This document shows, piece by piece, positions 26,625 to 33,909 of a DNA stretch of 64,000 nucleotides (position 1 is its first letter; every line of letters begins with the position of its first letter). The stretch is taken from assembly GCA_958295765.1 (NCBI GenBank), contig CATQHB010000002.1, positions 2,468,091 through 2,532,090 on the forward strand. Reading direction: 5' to 3'. Under the pieces are notes generated by a model, which saw only the letters and a program-made list of their open reading frames with translations, was not told where the DNA came from and ran no database searches. This stretch comes from an uncultured Dehalococcoidia bacterium. GTDB lineage: Bacteria; Chloroflexota; Dehalococcoidia; Lucifugimonadales; UBA3495. Made by a program: the position numbers and the translations under genes.

Positions 26625-26653
26625 CTTCGTGCCCCTTCGTGCCCCTTCGTGGA
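26625..26653. repeat. Family C tandem units
   Basis: CTTCGTGCCCCTTCGTGCCC continues into CTTCGTGGA, three direct units. This is the same orientation as the 33.7-kb copy. Confidence 0.8.
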
Positions 26654-26702
26654 CAAAAAGAAAAAGAGCGGCTTTAAGGGTGTAGGGATGGGCCGGGGTG
26701 TG

Positions 26703-26708
26703 TATAAT
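26703..26708 (+). promoter_or_regulatory. TATAAT -10 element directly before the 827-residue gene
   Basis: An exact TATAAT ends eight bases before the ATG, so a transcript starting at the usual distance would have almost no leader. No good -35 is visible. If used, the mRNA would be leaderless. Confidence 0.4.
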
Positions 26709-26716
26709 AGGCGGCT

Positions 26717-29200
26717 ATGGTAAGCGGGTATTGTCGAATAATCAGGCTGGCTTTTGCGCTGGCCGCGCTGTCTATTATGTCCATCGTGGTGGCCGGCGCC
26801 GTTATGGTGGCCCTGCTGGCTGGCGCCGGCGGGGCGGCGGCGCAGGATGACGGGGAGCCGCCGGAGGTAACGCCGACGGCTACTACGACGGCGCCGGTGG
26901 CAACGGTTTGGGCCGATCCGCGCACCCCGGCGGCGGCGGCCCAATATGAGGTGTCGTTCACTACTGCGGAGGAGCAGGAACTGCGGCCCTTCGTGGACGG
27001 CATCGTGATGACCCTCCACGAGGACATCCGGGTTCCCACCCGCATCAACCCCTTCGCGGTGCAGGTGCGGGCCTCGGAACTGACCGGAACCGGCGCCGCC
27101 GGCTCCGGGCCGGCGATGGCGGTGAACCTGGAGGGGGCGGATGACCCCCGCCGGCCCACCACGTTGACCGTCGTTCCGGGGCCGCTGAGCCAGACCCCCG
27201 GGCAGAACATCGCCGCCGGAGCGCAGGTAACCATTACCTTTACCAAGCAGGCCGGCCTCATCAACCCCACCGAGGGCGGGGCCTACCCCTGGACGGTAAG
27301 CACTCCCCGCAACCCTGTGGTGATGGCGGCGGCCCACTTCAACCCCGACGTGCGCCAGGCTTTCGGAGAGCCGGCCAACCCGGAAACGGCGGCGGAACTG
27401 GTAACCGGGCTGCTGGTGGATCGGGAGGTGATACTGAGCCATGAGAGCGTCCGGCGCGGCGCGGAGGTAACGCTCATCGGCCGGGGCTACAAGAACGGCA
27501 CTACCCTCACCTTCTGGCGGGACGCCAACTTCGACGGCCGCCAGGATTCGGGGGAGAGTACGCTGTGCCGGACCGAGGTGAGCAGCAACGACATCGGCTT
27601 CTGCACCTTTAAGGTCAGCAATCCCCCCTTCGCCCCCGGCCCCGGCGACTGCGACTTGGAACGGGCTGAGGACGGGCCGGCCGCCACCTGCAACTTTCTC
27701 AACGGGAAGGACGGCCGGAGCCAGACTACTACCCTGGTGCGGGGCGAGTTCGCTACCAGCGTAGCGGCGGCCTACCAGGTGCTGGAACTGGACGGCGGGG
27801 TGCTGGCCGGCCCCGAGGCCACGCCGGGCCAGCCGCTCCTGGTGCAGCTTACCGACTTCCCGGCCGGCGAGTTAAAGACGGTGGACTTGGGCGGCGTGGC
27901 CGCCGACCTGCCCGCAGCGTCCGACCGACAGGTGCCGGCCTCCGGGACGCTGGACTTCAGCATCGACCTGCCCAGCCGGGCAAGGCCGGGGCAACAGTCC
28001 CTGCGGGTGGTGGTTACCCGCCAGGACAACGGGCCGGATTTTGAGGCCAGGGCGACGCTGTTGGTCGGCAGCAGCGCCTGGCTGGAGGTAACGCCGGCGC
28101 GGGTGGTGCCCAATCAGCGCATCAGCGTGTCCGGCTACGGCTTCTCCGGCGGCGGGGCCGACGCGGTCATCGAGAGCATCAGCATCGGCAGCCACCCCAT
28201 AGAATCGGCCCGAATCAACGGCGGCGGCGGGCCGGGCACGGTGCGGCCCGACAGCGCCGGCCGCTGGTCGGCGTCCATTGACCTGCCGGTCAACCCGGCC
28301 ACGACCCAGCCCGGCGACCATGAGCTGAAGGCGCTGAGCCAGGACGGACGGGAGGGGATGGCGCTGCTCAACTTCCCGGCCCGGCAGGTAACGATTACGC
28401 CGCCCCGGGGCCGGCCGGGTACGACGGCGGTGGTGGCCGGCCGGAACTTCCCCGGCAAAAACGATAACGGCTCCGCCTTGACCCTGCTGATTGTCTATGA
28501 CACCGGGAAACGGCAGGTCCTGGCCGCCACCGAGCCGGACGCCAACGGCAACTTCTCCGCAGAAATCCGCATCCCCACCGCGGCGCCGATACCTTCGAGC
28601 AACACGGTTTGGGTGGAGTTCGCGGACGATGCCGGGGTTCAGGTGATAACGCCGGCAACCCACCGGGTGCCGGGGGCGGGCCTGGTGCTGTCCCGCGCCG
28701 CCGGCCCGCCGGGGACGGCCCTGACCCTGGCCGGCCGGGGCTTCCGCCAGTATATACCGGTAAACGAGGTAACGGTGGGCGCCATTGAGGTAACGCCCTC
28801 GCCCCGGCCCTACACCGACCAGGACGGGAACCTGGCGTTGGAGATAGTCATTCCGGGGCTGAATACCGGCTTGCAGACGATTACGGTGGTGGCGGGGGGC
28901 ATAGCGGTCAGCGCCGACTTTACCGTGGTCCGAGTCAGCGCGGCGGGGGCGGCAACCCCGGTAGAGTCGGGCCTGGCAAGCCTGGGCGAGCGTTTCACCC
29001 GCTCCTTCCACTTCGACAACGCCGCCAAGACCTGGACTTTCTACGACCCGGCAATCGGCGCCGCCAGCACCCAGCAAAACCTGGTAGCCGGCGAATCCTA
29101 CTGGCTGCTGGTAACGGAAACAACGGAGGCCATCCTAAACGGCAGAACCAGAAACCTAACCTGCCTAGCCACCAACTGCTGGAACCTCATAGTATGGTAA
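26717..29200 (+). CDS. Large exported Ig/IPT-like repeat protein with CWN-x-IVW C-terminal domain (paralog)
   Basis: An 827-residue paralog of the 955-residue protein, in opposite orientation. A signal peptide (LAFALAALSIMSIVVAGAVM, then GAGGAAA) is followed by Ig/IPT-like domains. Their marks match the other protein: AEVTLIGRGYKNGTTLTFWR, VVPNQRISVSGYGFSGGG, GRPGTTAVVAGRNFPGKNDN and PPGTALTLAGRGFRQYIPV. The FN3-like domain is absent. The C-terminal domain (FHFDNAAKTWTFYDPAIG through CWNLIVW) is the most similar of the four copies to that of the 955-residue protein. It is probably surface-exposed. The region is very G+C rich. Confidence 0.85.
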   Translation: MVSGYCRIIRLAFALAALSIMSIVVAGAVMVALLAGAGGAAAQDDGEPPEVTPTATTTAPVATVWADPRTPAAAAQYEVSFTTAEEQELRPFVDGIVMTLHEDIRVPTRINPFAVQVRASELTGTGAAGSGPAMAVNLEGADDPRRPTTLTVVPGPLSQTPGQNIAAGAQVTITFTKQAGLINPTEGGAYPWTVSTPRNPVVMAAAHFNPDVRQAFGEPANPETAAELVTGLLVDREVILSHESVRRGAEVTLIGRGYKNGTTLTFWRDANFDGRQDSGESTLCRTEVSSNDIGFCTFKVSNPPFAPGPGDCDLERAEDGPAATCNFLNGKDGRSQTTTLVRGEFATSVAAAYQVLELDGGVLAGPEATPGQPLLVQLTDFPAGELKTVDLGGVAADLPAASDRQVPASGTLDFSIDLPSRARPGQQSLRVVVTRQDNGPDFEARATLLVGSSAWLEVTPARVVPNQRISVSGYGFSGGGADAVIESISIGSHPIESARINGGGGPGTVRPDSAGRWSASIDLPVNPATTQPGDHELKALSQDGREGMALLNFPARQVTITPPRGRPGTTAVVAGRNFPGKNDNGSALTLLIVYDTGKRQVLAATEPDANGNFSAEIRIPTAAPIPSSNTVWVEFADDAGVQVITPATHRVPGAGLVLSRAAGPPGTALTLAGRGFRQYIPVNEVTVGAIEVTPSPRPYTDQDGNLALEIVIPGLNTGLQTITVVAGGIAVSADFTVVRVSAAGAATPVESGLASLGERFTRSFHFDNAAKTWTFYDPAIGAASTQQNLVAGESYWLLVTETTEAILNGRTRNLTCLATNCWNLIVW

Positions 29201-29204
29201 TTTT

Positions 29205-29273
29205 CAATTAAGAATTAGGAATTACGAGTTGCCAATTGATAATTCCTAATTCTTAATTCCTAATTGTCAATTG
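29205..29273. repeat. Family D AT-rich palindrome
   Basis: CAATTAAGAATTAGGAATTA is mirrored by TAATTCCTAATTCTTAATTC. It lies between convergent genes and its right end runs into the 3' end of the MBL-fold gene, so it may serve as a shared transcription end. Confidence 0.82.
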
Positions 29274-29914
29274 ACCGGTCGGGCGCGGGGTTCAAGGATG
29301 GTTACCTGCATATTGGCTGGCAGGTTGGCGGTGGTTACCGACAGGCTGCGGCGGGGCTGTACCTCGCTGACCCCCATCAGCCGCAGAAAGGCGTCCAGGC
29401 TGCCCAGGGGTTCAACCAAGCCGGGTATCTGGTAGTGCATCGGTATGACAATCTTGGGGTCTAAATCCTGCATCAGTTGGAGAATCCGCTCCAGGTTCAG
29501 GGTACAGCCGCCGCCGGCCGGGGCCAGCAGCACGTCCACCGGTTGCAGTTCCTCCACCTGCCGGGTGGTCAAGGGCGCGGCAATGTCCCCCAGGTGGCAG
29601 ACGTTCACGTTGTCCAACACGATGGTGTAGGCCACGTTGCGGCTTTCCCGGGGCTGACCCTCGCCCAGGGAGGTCATCACGCCCCGGGCGGCAATGCCGG
29701 AGTATTCGTACTCGCCGGGGGTGTCAAAGAGCCGGGGAGAGCCGCCCACTTCCAGCCAGTTGCTGTGGTTGGGGTGGGAGTTGCTGACCGTTACCACGGC
29801 GGCGGCCCGGTTCTCCGGGCGCAAACCCAAAGCTGCCGGGTAGGGGTCGGTAACCACCACCAGGTCATCAGAGCGGAGTCGAAAGCAGGCATGGCCCTGC
29901 CAGGTTATTTCCAT
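29267..29914 (-). CDS. Metallo-beta-lactamase-fold hydrolase with degenerate metal motif
   Basis: A 215-residue UlaG-like MBL-fold protein (MEITWQGHACFRLRS at the start). The usual THxHxDH block reads SNSHPNHSN, so the first His and the Asp are replaced by Asn. A later HLGD (in NVCHLGDIAAP) and a final His (IPMHYQIP) remain. Altered metal binding or a non-hydrolytic role is therefore possible. It follows bioY by two bases on the same strand and is probably co-transcribed. Substrate unknown. Confidence 0.82.
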   Translation of the reverse strand: MEITWQGHACFRLRSDDLVVVTDPYPAALGLRPENRAAAVVTVSNSHPNHSNWLEVGGSPRLFDTPGEYEYSGIAARGVMTSLGEGQPRESRNVAYTIVLDNVNVCHLGDIAAPLTTRQVEELQPVDVLLAPAGGGCTLNLERILQLMQDLDPKIVIPMHYQIPGLVEPLGSLDAFLRLMGVSEVQPRRSLSVTTANLPANMQVTILEPRARPVN

Positions 29915-29916
29915 AG

Positions 29917-30540
29917 CTATTGATTTCTACCTTTCAGTCCATTGACCAGATTGACCAGCGCCCAACCGCCGGGCAGCAGCGCCGACGCCAGGCCCAATTT
30001 CAGCAAGTCCCCGATGATAAAGGGGTACAATCCCCATTCCAGCGTAGTCAGCCACCGGGTTTCCGCCGGGGCAAAGGTGGCAAGCCACAGCAGGCCGGGG
30101 ACGTAGAGGATGACGTTGCCGGCCAGCATCGCCAGCAGAATCCATACCTTCCGGTCCCAGCCCCGCTCGGCCAGCCAGCCCACCGCAAAGGCCGCCGGAA
30201 CGAACCCGACGATGTAGCCCCCGGAGGCGATGCTCCAGACGAAACCGGAGGCGCCGCCGGCGTAGATGGGCAGCCAACTGCCGGCTACCAGGTAGATAAG
30301 CAGGGCGGCGGCCCCCCGCCGGCTGCCCAGGGCGGCCCCAATCAGCAGCACCGCCAGGGTCTGGCCGGTTATCGGCACCGGCGTAAACGCCAAGGGAATC
30401 TTGACCTGGGCCAGCAGGGCGGTGAACAGAACGGCCCCGACAATCAGGATGGCGTCCCGCACTATCCGGCGGGCCGTTTCGTTGGCCGGAAATACGGCAT
30501 CGGCCAGTACCGGCCAGGTTTGTCGCAGGTTTGCTTCCAA
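29917..30540 (-). CDS. bioY: Biotin transporter BioY (ECF S component)
   Basis: A 207-residue membrane protein with six hydrophobic segments. Family motifs are IPLAFTPVPITGQTLAVLLIGAALGSRRGAAALLIYLVAG and the GGASGFVWSIASGGYIVGF block, which forms the biotin-binding site. The start is TTG with AAAGGA seven bases upstream. No EcfA/EcfT genes are adjacent, so a shared energising module elsewhere, or stand-alone function, must be assumed. Confidence 0.93.
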   Translation of the reverse strand: MEANLRQTWPVLADAVFPANETARRIVRDAILIVGAVLFTALLAQVKIPLAFTPVPITGQTLAVLLIGAALGSRRGAAALLIYLVAGSWLPIYAGGASGFVWSIASGGYIVGFVPAAFAVGWLAERGWDRKVWILLAMLAGNVILYVPGLLWLATFAPAETRWLTTLEWGLYPFIIGDLLKLGLASALLPGGWALVNLVNGLKGRNQ

Positions 30541-30608
30541 CTAGATTCCTTTCATCGGGTCGCCGCTTTTACGGTTCCGTTCCATTGTGGTTGATAAGGG
30601 ATTTACTA

Positions 30609-31559
30609 CTAGCGCGGGGCTATCCTGGGAACCCGCCGCCTGACCGATCTCTTTTTGTTCTTGCCTTGACCCTGGGTAGCAGTGGATTGGCCCCCTTTGT
30701 TTTGGTCCTTTGTTACTTTAGGGGGCTTGGGGAGAACAATCTTTGACTGGCGCGGCGGGGACGCTATGGCCGAAGGCTTATCCTTCGGTATTTCCCTCAG
30801 CCGGAGTAACGCCTGCGGGTCCAGCCGGGGCTGCCCAGCGTCCGGCCGGCGCGTCAGGGACACTGTGGTCGAAGGCTTATCCTTCGGTATTTCCCCCCGC
30901 TGGCGTGACGATTGCGGGTCCAGACGGGGCGTCGGGCGCTGCGGGCGTTCAAGCCCGCCACTATCACCACCGCCACCGCCACCATCGTTCCCATCAGAGG
31001 GATTTGGGCCACCGCCGGCGCCGCCGCCCGCTGTCTCGTCCCCCGGCCAGGGCTTTTGGGAGAATCCGATGTCCGACTTGCTCCCTATCTCCAGATCATT
31101 CCGGCCGGTCAACGAGCGCAACCGCTTTAGCTGGACACCGGTTTCAATGGTCATTGAGCGCGGCGGCAGGTTTGGCAAGGAAGCCAGCGCCGGCAGTATC
31201 CCTTCCAGCTTATCCAGCATTGCTTCCAGTTCTTCCTCATTGTACCGGTTTTCATAGAAGTTCTGGTGGCCTACCAGGTAAGTCTCAACGAGGGCCTCAG
31301 ACAGTTCGTATTCGTAGTACTCCAACAACAATTGACGGCCTACGTCTCGCAGGGCGCTGTTGGAACCGTGCTTCCAGCCCCGTTGCTCAGCGACCGCTTT
31401 CAGTGGCTGAATCGCCGCGCCCCACGCCTTTTCTCCGGCCTGTAGGCGGTGGCCTTTGGCAAGTTCTTCGCGGGCGTCGATGATGAACCGCTGGCTTATC
31501 TGCAAGCGGTCTTCCGTGCTTTGCGGCCCTGGGGCCGGCAAATTTGGGGCGGTAGTCAT
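30609..31559 (-). CDS. PaREP1-like protein with long low-complexity C-terminal tail
   Basis: A 316-residue protein. Residues ~20-140 form a PaREP1-like domain (AREELAKGHRLQAGEKAWGA, then GHQNFYENRYN), homologous to the products at 9.9, 52.3 and 52.9 kb. A GSKSDIGF segment follows, matching GSHSEVGF in the secE-nusG copy. The tail is glycine-rich, then contains a duplicated unit (PRLDPQ... REIPKDKPS twice), and ends in a strongly basic stretch (KNKKRSVRRRVPRIAPR) that could bind nucleic acid. AGGAGG precedes the chosen ATG. Confidence 0.72.
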   Translation of the reverse strand: MTTAPNLPAPGPQSTEDRLQISQRFIIDAREELAKGHRLQAGEKAWGAAIQPLKAVAEQRGWKHGSNSALRDVGRQLLLEYYEYELSEALVETYLVGHQNFYENRYNEEELEAMLDKLEGILPALASLPNLPPRSMTIETGVQLKRLRSLTGRNDLEIGSKSDIGFSQKPWPGDETAGGGAGGGPNPSDGNDGGGGGGDSGGLERPQRPTPRLDPQSSRQRGEIPKDKPSTTVSLTRRPDAGQPRLDPQALLRLREIPKDKPSAIASPPRQSKIVLPKPPKVTKDQNKGGQSTATQGQGKNKKRSVRRRVPRIAPR

Positions 31560-31677
31560 GCTATCCTCCTCTCCCCCAATCAACAATAAAGTATTCTGTC
31601 CATTGAAACGGAACCACTTTTACCAGAGCCTTTCACCGCTGCGTGCATAGTTATCCAAACCCCGCCCTATCACATGA

Positions 31678-31755
31678 CAATTAGGAATTAGGAATTACGA
31701 ATTGCCAATTACGAGTTGCCAATTGATAATTCGTAATTCCTAATTCTTAATTCTT
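31678..31755. repeat. Family D AT-rich palindrome
   Basis: CAATTAGGAATTAGGAATTA is mirrored by GTAATTCCTAATTCTTAATT, with a GCCAATTACGAGTTGCCAATT centre. It lies in the 247-base gap between two minus-strand genes. No gene or promoter is evident in the rest of the gap. Confidence 0.82.
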
Positions 31756-31806
31756 AGCGACGGGTTCAGCAACTCATTCCCGCCGCAGTAAAAGACCCCG
31801 CCGCTT

Positions 31807-32205
31807 TTACCAGCCTACGGTATTCCAGCAACTGCCTTTGGCGCAGGTAAGGTTCCGTTCCCGACCGTTGAGGGTAACCTTGACGTTCTCGGTTACCCGA
31901 ATCCAGTAGGACTTGTTCACTTCCAGCGTCGTCAGCGTGCTTTGCGCCGGCGCCACGGGGTAATAGAACTTCCAGGTTTTGGTGGTGTTGTCGAAGTGGA
32001 AGGCGCTGACGAACCTGTTGCCCAAGGGCTGGAGGCCCTGGGCAATGGGCGTGCTGGCCTGAGTCGGGGCGGCGGCTTCCACCGCCGGCGTCATCCCCGG
32101 CAGCGTTCCCGTTCCTGTCCCCGTCCCCGTTCCGGCCACCGCCGCCACCAACAACATTGCCACTACCGCCGCCAACGGGATTATCAATTTACCGATTCTT
32201 GACAT
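31807..32205 (-). CDS. Small exported protein consisting mainly of the C-terminal CWN domain
   Basis: A 132-residue protein. The signal sequence (KLIIPLAAVVAMLLVAAVAG) is followed by a Gly-Thr dipeptide run (GTGTGTGTGT), a short linker and then the ~71-residue domain shared with three other surface proteins (AFHFDNTTKTWKFYYP through CWNTVGW). This copy ends GW instead of VW and has YYP for YDP. Because almost nothing else is present, it is the best candidate for the minimal unit of the domain. It could be a pilin-like or accessory surface subunit. The function is unknown. Confidence 0.78.
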   Translation of the reverse strand: MSRIGKLIIPLAAVVAMLLVAAVAGTGTGTGTGTLPGMTPAVEAAAPTQASTPIAQGLQPLGNRFVSAFHFDNTTKTWKFYYPVAPAQSTLTTLEVNKSYWIRVTENVKVTLNGRERNLTCAKGSCWNTVGW

Positions 32206-32257
32206 TTGTCTCTACTTCCTTGCTTACTTAGATTTTGTGGATTGAATCACCGGCAAC

Positions 32258-32353
32258 CGTCGTTCCGGCGCAAGCCGTAATCCAGAACGCTCGGTAGCCG
32301 GCCCGCTCTTTTCCGGGGGATTTCCTGGATTCCGGCTTTTGCCGGAACGACGG
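32258..32353. repeat. Family B palindromic repeat, full copy (diverged)
   Basis: Arms CGTCGTTCCGGCGCAAGCC and GGCTTTTGCCGGAACGACGG with several mismatches. The centre includes TAGCCGGCCCGCTCTTTTCC. The remaining ~300-base gap 32206-32508 shows no gene. Confidence 0.85.
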
Positions 32354-32508
32354 GTTTATGCCGGGTTTATGCTGCGATTGCCCTGGTCTTTTCCTCTTTA
32401 CGCCGGAAAGGAATGGCGGCCGGCGCCAGCTTATCCGTACCTTAATTCCCTGAAATTATCTGCCGGATGATACCACAAGTTGTCGGACTATTCTATCAAG
32501 CGCAAGGG

Positions 32509-33576
32509 TCACCAGACTATCAAGTTCCAGCAGTTTCCCGCCACACAGGACAGGTTCCGGTATTTGCCGTTCAGGGAAACCCCGACGGTCTCCGTCACCA
32601 GCACCAGGTAAGACTGGCCGGAAACGAACCCGCCCAGCGTGTTGGCCTGGCCGGCCCGGGGGTCATAAAAGCGCCATTCCTTGCGTTCGTTGTCAAAGGT
32701 AAAGGCCCGTACAAACCGCCCGTCCAGCGCCTCCGCCACCGTCGCCGGCGGCGTTCCTTCCGGGCAGTCGGCGACGGCGTTCAGGTTGAACCCGGTAGTT
32801 ACCTGCCCCAGCGTCCAGCGGGGCTGCGTCCGGTCAGCAAGGCGGCCGTCAACCCGAAAGGTTATCTCCCCGGCGGCGCGGGCGGTCGTAAGGGTAAACG
32901 CCCCGTTCTCCCCGGTTGCGGCGTAGCCGATTTGCCGGTCGCCGTCCCAGGCGGTTACCGGGGCGCCCGGCGGCGGCGCAACTCCCTGCACCAACGCCCG
33001 GCCCACGAAAACGTGGGGCGGTGAACCGCCCTGCTGCCCAATCGCCGGAGTCGCGGCGCCCAAGTTGGTTCCTAAACACCCGGTAGTTCCGCCGGCGGTC
33101 AGGTCAAACCCGGTGGTAACCAACCCCGGCGTCCAAGTGGGATGAGTCCGGTCGGCCGGGCTGCCGCCAATGCGGAAAGTTATCACCCCCGACGACCGGG
33201 CAACCTGGATGACAAAACTCCCTGACTCCTCCACCGTCGCCGCCCCGACCTGCTTAGCGCCGTCCCAAGCGGTTAGCGGTGTCCCCGCCGCCGCCAACGT
33301 CCCGTTCACCGTGGCCGTGCCGACGAATACCTGAGGCGCCTGAGGCGGCCCGCCGGCTTGGGGAGCGCCACCGTTTTCCCCGCCGACTCCCGGCCCGACG
33401 ACTGATGCGGTGTCCATTGCAGCGGATATTGCCGATACCCCGGATACCGGGAACGGCTCACCCCAAGCCAGGGCAGTATCAGCCGGGGCCAGCGCAAGAG
33501 TCAGCGTCAGCGTTATAACCGCTACCGCCACCACTGCCACCATTGCGGCCAATGCCCGGAGTCTTAAACCGCTCAT
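32509..33576 (-). CDS. Exported two-module surface protein with CWN-x-IVW C-terminal domain
   Basis: A 355-residue protein. The signal sequence is LAAMVAVVAVAVITLTLTLA, with cleavage near LAPADTALA. Two copies of an ~80-residue beta module follow: PQVFVGTATVNG with GTPLTAWDGAKQVG, and PHVFVGRALVQG with GAPVTAWDGDRQIG. The same module occurs once in the collagen-like protein at 21.2 kb. The C-terminus is the shared ~71-residue domain (AFTFDNERKEWRFYDPRAG through CWNLIVW). The combination ties all five exported proteins of this region together as module shuffles. Confidence 0.82.
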   Translation of the reverse strand: MSGLRLRALAAMVAVVAVAVITLTLTLALAPADTALAWGEPFPVSGVSAISAAMDTASVVGPGVGGENGGAPQAGGPPQAPQVFVGTATVNGTLAAAGTPLTAWDGAKQVGAATVEESGSFVIQVARSSGVITFRIGGSPADRTHPTWTPGLVTTGFDLTAGGTTGCLGTNLGAATPAIGQQGGSPPHVFVGRALVQGVAPPPGAPVTAWDGDRQIGYAATGENGAFTLTTARAAGEITFRVDGRLADRTQPRWTLGQVTTGFNLNAVADCPEGTPPATVAEALDGRFVRAFTFDNERKEWRFYDPRAGQANTLGGFVSGQSYLVLVTETVGVSLNGKYRNLSCVAGNCWNLIVW

Positions 33577-33705
33577 TTCGCTGCACCGTCATTCCTGCGG
33601 AAAGCCGCACCCGGCTACCCGTCAAAGGGCCTCATTCAAGTATAGTAGGGGCAAGCTGCCCGGTCAACGCTTGACGGTATTACCCAACCAACTCCCCTAA
33701 AAAAC

Positions 33706-33758
33706 CCTTCGTGCCCCTTCGTGCCCTTCGTGGAAAACCCCCGCTCACCATGAGCGAA
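33706..33758. repeat. Family C units followed by a family A fragment
   Basis: CTTCGTGCCCCTTCGTGCCC and CTTCGTGGA are followed by CGCTCACCATGAGCGAA, itself a short hairpin (CGCTCA/TGAGCG). It occupies the left half of the gap before hrcA. The stretch 33577-33700 shows nothing I can name. Confidence 0.75.
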
Positions 33759-33793
33759 TTTAGTTCTTGGCACGGAGTCTGCACCGGCTTTGC

Positions 33794-33821
33794 TTGACAC
33801 CACCTTTGCCTGCGTGCTAAT
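33794..33821 (+). promoter_or_regulatory. Putative hrcA promoter
   Basis: TTGACA, 16 bases, GCTAAT (4 of 6 to consensus) about 90 bases before hrcA. No CIRCE element (TTAGCACTC-N9-GAGTGCTAA) is visible around it. Confidence 0.5.
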
Positions 33822-33833
33822 TTCCGATTATCC

Positions 33834-33852
33834 CTACGGGAAAATCCCGTAG
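33834..33852 (+). promoter_or_regulatory. Perfect palindrome in the hrcA leader
   Basis: CTACGGGA-AAA-TCCCGTAG lies just downstream of the putative -10 and about 57 bases before the start codon. It could be an operator or an mRNA hairpin. It is unrelated to repeat families A-F. Confidence 0.5.
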
Positions 33853-33909
33853 AATATCGGCGTTGCGCTTGATGCTTAAAGCGGCAAGCCGGCCTTTTTG
33901 AGAGTCCTT

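Noticed and set aside
33577-33909. CIRCE operator upstream of hrcA
   Set aside because: No TTAGCACTC/GAGTGCTAA arms found; only a GTGCTAA-like fragment occurs within the -10 region.
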